Assembly (NCBI GenBank): GCA_964348185.1
Contig: CAYGBW010000095.1
Span: 1 to 13,128, forward strand
DNA: 13,128 bases
Direction of reading: 5' to 3'
DNA from: CAYGBW01 sp964348185
Lineage (GTDB): Bacteria > Desulfobacterota > BSN033 > WVXP01
How positions within the stretch are numbered: position 1 is the stretch's first letter; the number at the start of each line of letters is the position of its first letter. Positions 7,016 to 13,128 of the stretch are shown here, one piece after another. Under the pieces are notes generated by a model. It was not told the origin of the DNA, searched no databases, and saw only the letters and a list, made by a program, of their open reading frames with translations. The translations under genes were made by a program, and so were the position numbers.

Positions 7016-9163
7016 ATGAAAGAGGAACCAAGGAATCGATTACTGCTGCCCTATCTCGATTCCTCCAGTGCAGGGGTCCATCTCAAGATTTCTCTTGTCG
7101 CAGAGGATCCAGCCTCCATCGAGCGAGCGCCTTTCCCCTTTTGGGTGTTAGACGATTCTGATCCTCTGACCCGCATCCTCAGGGCCAGTTTTCTCACCGA
7201 GACCGGTTCCGAAATCAAAAGCGTTCTCCTCTTCCTCCAAAAGGATCGGTACACGCTACGGGAAGATTCATTGTGGCCTGTCCATAACCAGGAGGTAGAA
7301 GCGGCTTGGCGCAAGGCCTTCTCCCTCTATGGACGTGATGATCTTGAAGACTCGCTGATCGTCCTGGGACACCAATTAGACGATAAGGGAGAATTAGCCC
7401 CCTTTGGATCGTTGTTCTATTGTAAGACACATCAGACGTTCTTCAGTCCTCCATGCCCTTATTGTGGGCGTCCTCTGGAACAGTGTTACAATGATGACCT
7501 GCTCCAGCAAGTCGGCCTACCCCCATATTCCACCTCGCTGAGTCGTTATCTCTTTTGTCCCTCCTGCTGGGTCTCCCAGAGGCAGCCTCATTTCTATACC
7601 TACGAACTCGAAGGCGGGGAACCCGGTTTCGTTAAGGACTGGCAGGGGCTCGTGGAAGACTTCGGTCGGCTGCTCGAACACCCAACCCTCGGCAAAGGAT
7701 TCCTCTGCGGCAATTGTTCGAATCCTGAAGCCTGCTATGGGACACAGGGGCGTGCAGCCTCAAAGGTCTCTCCCTTCGCCTTCTACCCCTTCTTCATGCT
7801 CATTTTTGAAGACATGCCCCTAAAGGCGGCAGAGTTCCTGCGCCTGGTTTCCGGGGCTTCTGTAGAGGATCTCAAGGCCTGGCTTCGCGAGAGAGGGGAG
7901 CTCAGACGGCTCAAACATCTTGAATCCGCGCCTGACAGGCTTTCCGACAGGACATTGTTCTTTTTTGAAGGTGGGAACCAACATTTCCTCGAGATTCTCT
8001 ACCTAAAACTCACATTTCTTGCAGAACTCTCTCAACTCATTCTAAGTGAGCTTAAGGGGCCTGGCCATCCGGACATGAGGTCCACTCTGGATCAGACTTG
8101 GGTAAAGGTTGGAGATCGGGCGAGTCTCCTTCCCCAGTTGTGGAGTTTCAGAGTTCAGGTGATCGATATCGCGAGAAATCTTCCCGAAAGGGCTTTGCCC
8201 CCAGGGGGTCTCCCTACCGAGGCCACCCATTTTCTGGGTCTTGCGTGGTTCTACACGCTCTTGAGCAACAAAAAACAGGATACTTCATCAATATACCAAT
8301 CCTTGAAGGAAGCCTTAGGGCGGGCCTCCCCAGAAGAGCCTCTCTATTCAGCAGGTATTTCTGAGGAACCGTTCAGTCCGGGGAATCTGTTCTGGAATCC
8401 TGACGATAAAATCATCGATGAATCGTGGCATCCCATGTGGGAAGAGGCACTCCTCTTGGGTGATGGGTTGTTACGGGCCAGTTCGACTGTGGATTCCGGT
8501 TGGTCGAGAGAGTCCTTTTGGCAGAAGTTGGTGGACTTAAGGGATCGGATAAAGGCTCAGCTCTTCACGGATCACGCAATAGCTCAACGGCAAGAAAGAC
8601 CAAGCGAAGATGAGGTCTTGCAGGGAATCCTTGCAAACCTGATGGAGAAATGGGAGAGCCGACCTTACCCTGACGAAAGGGTATTGGAAGAGACGGTGGT
8701 CCTTCAACCCAAGGGCCCTCCGGATGGGCGGGGAATCTCTGATGTGGGGAAAGAGGCTGCCTTGAAGGAAACGGTCATTATCTCTTCTGAACAGGTCGAT
8801 AAGCAAGGGGGCCCGATCTCCAGGGAACCAGAACAGCCGGATCTTGAAGAGACCGTGGTCATCTCACCGGAGTCCAGGGGAAAAGAAGGCTCGATCCCCC
8901 TGCAAGAAAAAGACGAAGAACCTGTTCTGGAAACGGTTATCCTCTCTCCGAAACAAGAGCCTGCAAAACCGTTCCAAGAGCCTTCTCCAGGGGTCGCGTC
9001 AGGGGAGGAGGGAGAGTCTCGGGAGATTTCCTCTCTCGAGACCCAAGATGGCAAAGAAGGAATCGGCCAAAGGAAGCAAAAAAAGGAAGAGGATTTTCTA
9101 TCTGAAACCGTCTTTATCAGCCCCCGAGATCGAAGGGAGCATGATCTGGACAAGAAGAAATGA
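7016..9163 (+). CDS. Cysteine-rich protein with C-terminal ETVxI/L repeat tail, first gene of T6SS operon
   Basis: This 715-residue protein is not recognised as a named family. The N-terminal part (about 1-260) has nine cysteines in pairs and triplets typical of zinc sites: C136, C147, C150, C157, C181, C184, C231, C234 and C241, in CPYCG, CPSC and CGNC contexts. A mostly helical middle (about 260-550) follows. The tail (about 550-715) is charged and low in complexity, with five copies of an ETV[VIF][IL] motif whose threonines are T560, T586, T613, T640 and T698. There is no signal peptide or membrane helix, so it is probably cytoplasmic. The ATG at 7016 has GAGAGGGG at 7001-7008. The stop overlaps the next start by 4 bases, tying it to the T6SS genes. 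A role as phosphorylated scaffold or regulator is inferred, since the motifs fit FHA-domain ligands. Confidence 0.88.
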   Translation: MKEEPRNRLLLPYLDSSSAGVHLKISLVAEDPASIERAPFPFWVLDDSDPLTRILRASFLTETGSEIKSVLLFLQKDRYTLREDSLWPVHNQEVEAAWRKAFSLYGRDDLEDSLIVLGHQLDDKGELAPFGSLFYCKTHQTFFSPPCPYCGRPLEQCYNDDLLQQVGLPPYSTSLSRYLFCPSCWVSQRQPHFYTYELEGGEPGFVKDWQGLVEDFGRLLEHPTLGKGFLCGNCSNPEACYGTQGRAASKVSPFAFYPFFMLIFEDMPLKAAEFLRLVSGASVEDLKAWLRERGELRRLKHLESAPDRLSDRTLFFFEGGNQHFLEILYLKLTFLAELSQLILSELKGPGHPDMRSTLDQTWVKVGDRASLLPQLWSFRVQVIDIARNLPERALPPGGLPTEATHFLGLAWFYTLLSNKKQDTSSIYQSLKEALGRASPEEPLYSAGISEEPFSPGNLFWNPDDKIIDESWHPMWEEALLLGDGLLRASSTVDSGWSRESFWQKLVDLRDRIKAQLFTDHAIAQRQERPSEDEVLQGILANLMEKWESRPYPDERVLEETVVLQPKGPPDGRGISDVGKEAALKETVIISSEQVDKQGGPISREPEQPDLEETVVISPESRGKEGSIPLQEKDEEPVLETVILSPKQEPAKPFQEPSPGVASGEEGESREISSLETQDGKEGIGQRKQKKEEDFLSETVFISPRDRREHDLDKKK
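8681..9127 (+). repeat. Five degenerate protein-level repeats, ETV[VIF][IL]-[SQ]-[PS]
   Basis: The copies read LEETVVLQP, LKETVIISS, LEETVVISP, LETVILSP and LSETVFISP, with codons for the threonines at 8693, 8771, 8852, 8933 and 9107. The first four are spaced 26-27 residues apart; the fifth is 58 residues further on, about two periods. In every copy the residue three after the threonine is I or L. Linkers are charged and differ in sequence, so the conserved part is the short motif rather than the whole repeat. Confidence 0.85.
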
Positions 9164-9915
9164 ATCAGCCGACTGACCTAGACGAAGTCACTGAAGAAAT
9201 CCGAACCATCTATCGCTCGGTCCCGGAACAGGCGCCGGCAAGGATCGAAGAATTTCTTGAGCAAAGGCTCAGAAATCTTTCGCCCTCTGACAGGCTGGCA
9301 CTTCTTCACCAGCTTACGGACCGATTCCAGTCAGCGGCTGCTCCTGCGCGCCGCACCGATTTCGAATCTCTCTTGATTCCTGAATTCATATCCCTGATAC
9401 TCGGGAGTGAAGTATCCCAGAAAGAGCTCGAATCCAGAGAACTCCTGGACAGATTCATCCGGTCTCTCAATACGGTTTTTGACTCGCTGAACGAGCTGAT
9501 CCGTGTGATTCATTCCACGCTCTTGGGAAGCAAGATCGAGCTTCAAACGATCCGAGGGGTCATTGGGTCTCACCTGGAGGCAGAGACAGAAACCCTCTCG
9601 TTGGAGGGCCATCTTAATCAGGTCAAGGAGGCATTTCTGGTCTCCCATGGGGCCTTCAAGGAAGCTGCCCGGGCCAAGTTTCAAGAGGTTCTCGAAGAAC
9701 TGGATCCAAAGGCGATTGAAGGGGCGTCAAAGAGTGGCCTAAAGATCGGTCCCCTTCGTCGGGCTGAGCTTTTCGATGAGTATCAAACACGGTTTCAGAG
9801 AATCAAGAAGTGGTTCGATTCCGGAAGGTTTTCGGAAGAGCTTGCTAGAGAATTTGAAAAGGTCTGCCAGAAAACCTATGCAGACAAGGGGGGACGTGAT
9901 GACAAGCTATTTTAA
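9160..9915 (+). CDS. T6SS TagH C-terminal-domain-like protein lacking an FHA domain
   Basis: This 251-residue, mainly helical cytoplasmic protein resembles the C-terminal domain of the T6SS FHA protein (TagH/ImpI/Fha type). Matching segments are LLDRFIRSLNTVFDSLNEL near residues 99-117 and GHLNQVKEAF at 150-159. A helix ending in EELDPKAIEG at about 179-188 and a final LFDEYQTRFQRIKKWF at 204-219 followed by REFEKV also match. Canonical TagH starts with an FHA phospho-threonine-binding domain of about 100 residues; the first 90 residues here are helical and show no FHA motifs. ATG overlaps the previous stop (ATGA, 9160-9163), and the ribosome binding site is weak, so translation is probably coupled. 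The family call is by overall pattern and less certain than for tssJ/K/L/M. Confidence 0.8.
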   Translation: MNQPTDLDEVTEEIRTIYRSVPEQAPARIEEFLEQRLRNLSPSDRLALLHQLTDRFQSAAAPARRTDFESLLIPEFISLILGSEVSQKELESRELLDRFIRSLNTVFDSLNELIRVIHSTLLGSKIELQTIRGVIGSHLEAETETLSLEGHLNQVKEAFLVSHGAFKEAARAKFQEVLEELDPKAIEGASKSGLKIGPLRRAELFDEYQTRFQRIKKWFDSGRFSEELAREFEKVCQKTYADKGGRDDKLF

Positions 9916-10459
9916 GATCCTTATCGTTTCCGCAGCATTCCTGGCAGTGGCGGGGTGCACCAAAAAACCGCCTGCACCCGTATCCCAACCTCCATATCAA
10001 TGTGGCTATGAACCCAATGCGATCGAGGTGTACCTCAAGGCCGATCCAGAACTCAATCTTTTCGAGGGGAATCCTCACGCACTTCACATTTGCGTCTACC
10101 AGCTTCAGGATCCAAACAGCTTCAATCAGTATGCCCAGGATAAAGAGGGGCTCCGCAAGCTCTTGGAATGTACGCGATTCGATGGGAGTTTCACCAATGC
10201 AAAGAAGGTGGTGGCTCAGCCGGGGCGGGAAGAGACATTGGCTCTTGCTCGGGCCGAGGGGACGAGATACGTCGGCGTCTTCGCTGGCTACGCTATGCTA
10301 GATTCGTTAGAAACGAAGAATGTAGTCCGCCTTTTCCAGGTACCTCTGATTGTGAAGAAAAAGGGCTTCATCAGAAGGACCAAAACCACTCGATGTGGCA
10401 CACTGAACATTAACCTTTTCCTGGGACCTGATGGCATCCAGGAGTTCGAGAGAGAATAG
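9899..10459 (+). CDS. tssJ: T6SS outer-membrane lipoprotein TssJ
   Basis: This 186-residue lipoprotein anchors the T6SS membrane complex to the outer membrane and contacts the periplasmic part of TssM. The N-terminus is a lipoprotein signal peptide: KILIV and a hydrophobic run, then the lipobox AVAGC with the lipidated cysteine at residue 20. Mature TssJ-type features follow, including a beta-strand segment IEVYLKADPELNLFEG and PHALHICVYQL, the usual strand pattern of the family. The ATG at 9899 gives a normal signal length, with a purine-rich run at 9885-9894 just upstream. It overlaps the previous gene by 17 bases. A GTG directly upstream (9896) is an alternative start. The stop shares its last base with the GTG start of tssK. 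Confidence 0.9.
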   Translation: MTSYFKILIVSAAFLAVAGCTKKPPAPVSQPPYQCGYEPNAIEVYLKADPELNLFEGNPHALHICVYQLQDPNSFNQYAQDKEGLRKLLECTRFDGSFTNAKKVVAQPGREETLALARAEGTRYVGVFAGYAMLDSLETKNVVRLFQVPLIVKKKGFIRRTKTTRCGTLNINLFLGPDGIQEFERE

Positions 10460-11850
10460 TGGATACTCAAAGACCTCTTTTCTGGCATCAAGGCCTTTTT
10501 CTGCAGCCTCAGCATTTTCAGTTGGCGGATCTGTACCAGGAGTCCCTTCTTACCCCCCTCAAGAAATACCTGGAACCCTACTTCTGGGGTGTGGGGGACA
10601 TAGAGATCCAGAGGACCGCCTTGGGCAGTCGCAGGTTTGATCTGTCGAGAGGGGAGTTCTTGTTTCCCGACGGGACCTACGCGGTTTTCCCTGGAAATGC
10701 GCTCATTGAGGCGCGTGCCTTCGAAGAGGAATGGGTGGAAGGGGGCAGACCTTTCACCGCTTTGGTGGGATTGAAAAAGTGGAGCGACGCAAACGAGAAC
10801 GTCACTGTGCTTCCTGCACTCGACAACATTTCTCAGGTAGCAACCCGATTTGTGACGATGGCTGACCCCGAAGAGATGAGAGACCTGCACCATATGGGGC
10901 CATCGGCGCAGGTGAAGCGGCTCTATCATGCCCTCAAAGTATTCTGGGAAACCGAGATGGACGAGCTCGGGGATTATCTGGTTCTTCCTGTGGGACAATT
11001 GGTGAGAACGGGCGAGGAAATCGCTTTTGCAGAAGACTTTGTGGCCCCTTCGCTCAGCATTTCCAGCTCACCGTCTCTTTCGAAAGTTGTCAGAGAGATT
11101 AGAGATGAAATTGCGGCACGGAGCTATCAGCTTGAAGAGTACAAGACCCAGAGGGGAATTCATACGGCCGAATTTGGCTCTCGGGACATGGTCTATCTTC
11201 TGGCGTTGAGATCTCTCAACCGTTATGTGCCTCTTCTCTATCATTTCACCGAGGTCCCGAGGGTGCACCCGTGGCTCGTCTATGGGACCTTGAGACAGTT
11301 GATCGGTGAGCTCTCCTCTTTTTCTGAGCGGTTCACGGTCATGGGAGAGCTGAGAGGGGAAGAGGAGCGTCTTCCTTCTTATGACCATGAAAAGCTTTGG
11401 GAATGCTTCTCTTCGGCTCAGACGGTAGTGGTACGGCTGCTGGATGAAATCACGGCTGGACCGGAATACATCATCCGGCTCATCTATGATGGTACCTACT
11501 ATGCTGCTGACCTGCTACCAGCGATCTTTGAAGGTCAGAACCGCTTCTATCTCGTTTTCAAAACCGGAGAAGACCCGAAAGTCGTGATTCAGTCGGTGGG
11601 AACGGTTGCGAAACTGAGTTCCCGTGAACACCTGCCGATCCTGATCGCCAGAGCCCTCCCCGGCCTCGGGCTGGAGCACCTAACCATTCCGCCCCAGGAT
11701 TTGCCGCGGAGAGCCGATTGTGTCTATTTTCAGATCGATCACCACAGCGACCAATGGACCCCTGTTCAGAAAGGCCGAAATATTGCCCTCTACTGGGATT
11801 CAGCCCCCGAAGATCTTGGGATCGAACTGATGGTCGTAAGGAGGTCTTAA
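10459..11850 (+). CDS. tssK: T6SS baseplate protein TssK
   Basis: This 463-residue protein is the T6SS baseplate subunit that links the baseplate to the membrane complex. The N-terminus FWHQGLFLQPQHFQ is a near-diagnostic TssK motif, and the length is close to the usual 440-460 residues. FFTALVGL-like strands of the shoulder domain, YVPLLYHFTEVPRVHPWLVY in the helical middle and QSVGTVAKLSSREHLPILI with the head-domain end VYFQIDHHSDQW complete the family pattern. The start is GTG, overlapping the tssJ TAG stop by one base, with CCAGGAG about 14 bases upstream. It is followed after two bases by tssL, the usual J-K-L order. Confidence 0.95.
   Translation: MDTQRPLFWHQGLFLQPQHFQLADLYQESLLTPLKKYLEPYFWGVGDIEIQRTALGSRRFDLSRGEFLFPDGTYAVFPGNALIEARAFEEEWVEGGRPFTALVGLKKWSDANENVTVLPALDNISQVATRFVTMADPEEMRDLHHMGPSAQVKRLYHALKVFWETEMDELGDYLVLPVGQLVRTGEEIAFAEDFVAPSLSISSSPSLSKVVREIRDEIAARSYQLEEYKTQRGIHTAEFGSRDMVYLLALRSLNRYVPLLYHFTEVPRVHPWLVYGTLRQLIGELSSFSERFTVMGELRGEEERLPSYDHEKLWECFSSAQTVVVRLLDEITAGPEYIIRLIYDGTYYAADLLPAIFEGQNRFYLVFKTGEDPKVVIQSVGTVAKLSSREHLPILIARALPGLGLEHLTIPPQDLPRRADCVYFQIDHHSDQWTPVQKGRNIALYWDSAPEDLGIELMVVRRS
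11837..11844 (+). promoter_or_regulatory. Strong ribosome binding site for tssL
   Basis: TAAGGAGG lies 8 bases before the ATG at 11853, within the last codons of tssK. It decides for this start over an in-frame ATG at 11718, which would put 135 extra bases deep inside tssK and lacks such a site. Confidence 0.75.
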
Positions 11851-11852
11851 CC

Positions 11853-12530
11853 ATGCGCCTAACCGATTGCTTCATCGAACTGGTCGCCTATGTGGCCTAC
11901 TTCCTGCGAAGTGTCGACAACAAACAACCGCCCTATGACCAGACAAAAGCCGATATCTTGAGGCTTCTTTCTCAGAGTGAAACGTGCGTCAAGAATGGCC
12001 TCGTCTCTCAAGAAGACTTCAATCTGGCGCGTTTTGCGATCTGCGCTTGGGTGGATGAAGCCATCCTCAATTCTTCATGGCAGGAGAAAACGAAGTGGCA
12101 GACAGAGCAGCTTCAGCGGCAGTATTATCAGACGACGGAGGCAGGGGAAGAGTTCTTTGAGCGGCTCAACAGCCTTGGGCTTCACCAGCGTGACGTGAGA
12201 GAGGTCTATTATCTTTGCCTCGCCATGGGCTTCAAGGGCCGGCATATTCACGAGGGTGATGAGTTTCTTCTTGACCAATTGAAGACCTCGAACTTGAAGC
12301 TTCTCATGGGGACATCACTCGGGCTTCCCTCTCTGGACCGCGACGATCTCTTCCCTGAAGCCTATCCCATGTCGGCTGAAGAAGTGAGTGAGCAGTCCGG
12401 AAGATTTCGTTTCTCTGCGCTGACCTGGGCCTGCCTTGGCGGGCCGATTGTCCTCTTCGGTCTCCTCTTTTTCATTTATCGGTTAGTTTTGGACGGTGTC
12501 GGCGCAAGTTTCATACAGGCGGTGCCATAA
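11853..12530 (+). CDS. tssL: T6SS inner-membrane protein TssL (DotU/IcmH family)
   Basis: This 225-residue protein is the DotU-type subunit of the T6SS membrane complex. It has a cytoplasmic helical domain with ARFAICAWVDEAIL (about residues 52-65), WQEKTKWQTEQLQRQYYQ, AGEEFFERL and REVYYLCLAMGFKG, all standard family signatures. A single C-terminal transmembrane helix follows (LTWACLGGPIVLFGLLFFIY, roughly 190-210), with a short tail outside. No peptidoglycan-binding OmpA-like domain is attached, so anchoring to the wall would need a separate protein if it occurs. The start is set by the strong site at 11837-11844. The next gene starts immediately after the stop. Confidence 0.95.
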   Translation: MRLTDCFIELVAYVAYFLRSVDNKQPPYDQTKADILRLLSQSETCVKNGLVSQEDFNLARFAICAWVDEAILNSSWQEKTKWQTEQLQRQYYQTTEAGEEFFERLNSLGLHQRDVREVYYLCLAMGFKGRHIHEGDEFLLDQLKTSNLKLLMGTSLGLPSLDRDDLFPEAYPMSAEEVSEQSGRFRFSALTWACLGGPIVLFGLLFFIYRLVLDGVGASFIQAVP

Positions 12531-13128
12531 ATGAAAGCGCTATTGATCAAGGGGCTCAAAGTCTTCCTCATCATTGCTTTAGCTGCCCTCATTGTCTTTA
12601 TTGTGTTCGGGCTGGTTTTTGCCCTCGGCTGGCCGCGGTGGATGGGGATCTTTGTTCTGGTGGGGCTTATTGGTCTGGGAGTCGGTCTCCTCTTTGTGAG
12701 AAAGATTTGGCTCAGACGTCGCGAACAACACTTTGTCCACCAAATCATAGAGCAAGACGAGGCCTATCTCAAGGCCCTTGAACAGGGAGAGAAAGAACCC
12801 CTCAAGGAGCTTCAGGACCGTTGGAGAGACGCCATCGAAACACTGAGGCGTTCGCACCTGAAAAGGTATGGCAATCCCCTTTATGTGCTCCCTTGGTATC
12901 TGATCATTGGGGAAAGCGGTTCAGGGAAAACCACTGCTATCACGAGTGCGCGGCTTTCGTCGCCCTTCGCTGGGGTGAGCCGGACGTCGGGGGTTTCGGG
13001 TACGCGCAACTGCGATTGGTGGTTTTTCGAACAGGCAATCATTCTTGACACGGCAGGACGATACGCCATCCCTATTGACGAAGGCCGGGATAAGGAGGAA
13101 TGGCAAAAGTTCTTAAATCTTCTGCTTA
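12531..13128 (+). CDS. tssM: T6SS inner-membrane ATPase-like protein TssM (IcmF family), 3' end cut by window
   Basis: The frame opens at ATG 12531, directly after the tssL TAA, and stays open to the window end; 199 of the usual 1100 or more residues are visible. Two hydrophobic helices (about residues 9-33 and 37-56) match the N-terminal membrane hairpin of IcmF proteins. A charged linker follows, then the nucleotide-binding domain with PWYLIIGESGSGKTTAI (Walker A GESGSGKT at 127-134) and AIILDTAGRY (D173 of Walker B). TSGVSGTRNCDWWFFEQ between them is a TssM hallmark. It partners TssL in the inner membrane and TssJ in the periplasm. The downstream periplasmic part lies outside the window. 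Confidence 0.95.
   Translation, partial: MKALLIKGLKVFLIIALAALIVFIVFGLVFALGWPRWMGIFVLVGLIGLGVGLLFVRKIWLRRREQHFVHQIIEQDEAYLKALEQGEKEPLKELQDRWRDAIETLRRSHLKRYGNPLYVLPWYLIIGESGSGKTTAITSARLSSPFAGVSRTSGVSGTRNCDWWFFEQAIILDTAGRYAIPIDEGRDKEEWQKFLNLLL

Noticed and set aside
6802..7161. Open frame of 119 codons across the intergenic region into the cysteine-rich gene
   Set aside because: It starts at the -35 box of the promoter, has no ribosome binding site and runs out of frame through a well-supported gene; its composition is not protein-like.
8704..9153. Minus-strand open frame of 149 codons opposite the repeat tail
   Set aside because: It is serine- and proline-rich, a by-product of the acidic repeat codons on the + strand, with no recognisable domain or ribosome binding site.
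1..13128. CRISPR arrays, insertion sequences, tRNA or rRNA genes
   Set aside because: I saw no regularly spaced nucleotide repeats, transposase motifs, terminal inverted repeats or RNA-gene signatures anywhere in the window.

Overview
The window reads as a stretch of a Gram-negative bacterial chromosome. It encodes an outer-membrane lipoprotein of the type VI secretion system (T6SS) and has a textbook sigma-70-type promoter. Its GC content looks moderate to high, with strong purine-rich ribosome binding sites. The gene mix would fit Desulfobacterota or a related lineage, but that is inference and the sequence does not prove it. All genes lie on the + strand and are packed in two blocks.

Block 1 (about 1-6626) is a catabolic and transport block. 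It opens inside the first of two ATPases of a peptide/opine/nickel-class (Dpp/Opp) ABC importer, followed by the second (727-1713). Next come a DUF917 / S-methyl-thiohydantoin-desulfurase family protein (1784-2908), an Asp/Glu/hydantoin racemase-superfamily protein (2928-3623), an M20 PepT-like metallopeptidase (3616-4695), a nitroreductase-fold flavoprotein (4708-5226), and a small all-helical protein resembling DUF6092 (5219-5512). Most of these genes overlap or sit a few bases apart, so they are probably one transcript. A coherent reading is uptake of a peptide or hydantoin-like compound followed by intracellular ring processing, racemisation and hydrolysis. After a 145-base gap with a hairpin comes a FAU-1-like / DUF402 RNA-processing protein (start about 5658, end 6626), a family best known from archaea.

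A 389-base intergenic region (6627-7015) follows, with a near-consensus promoter (TTGACT, 18-base spacer, TATAAT) and a roughly 175-base leader holding two inverted repeats.

Block 2 (7016 to window end) is the head of a T6SS gene cluster. Its order is a large cysteine-rich protein with a C-terminal tail of five ETV[VIF][IL] motifs, a protein like the TagH C-terminal domain but without an FHA domain, then the membrane and baseplate genes tssJ, tssK, tssL and tssM. tssM runs off the window. Genes in this block overlap by 1-17 bases or are separated by 0-2 bases.

The most interesting signal is the pairing of the first two block-2 genes. The tail of the first looks like a multivalent set of phospho-threonine docking sites (T followed by I or L at +3, spaced about 27 residues). 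The second looks like a T6SS FHA protein that has lost its FHA domain. Together they suggest a rearranged, threonine-phosphorylation-dependent control module for this secretion system.
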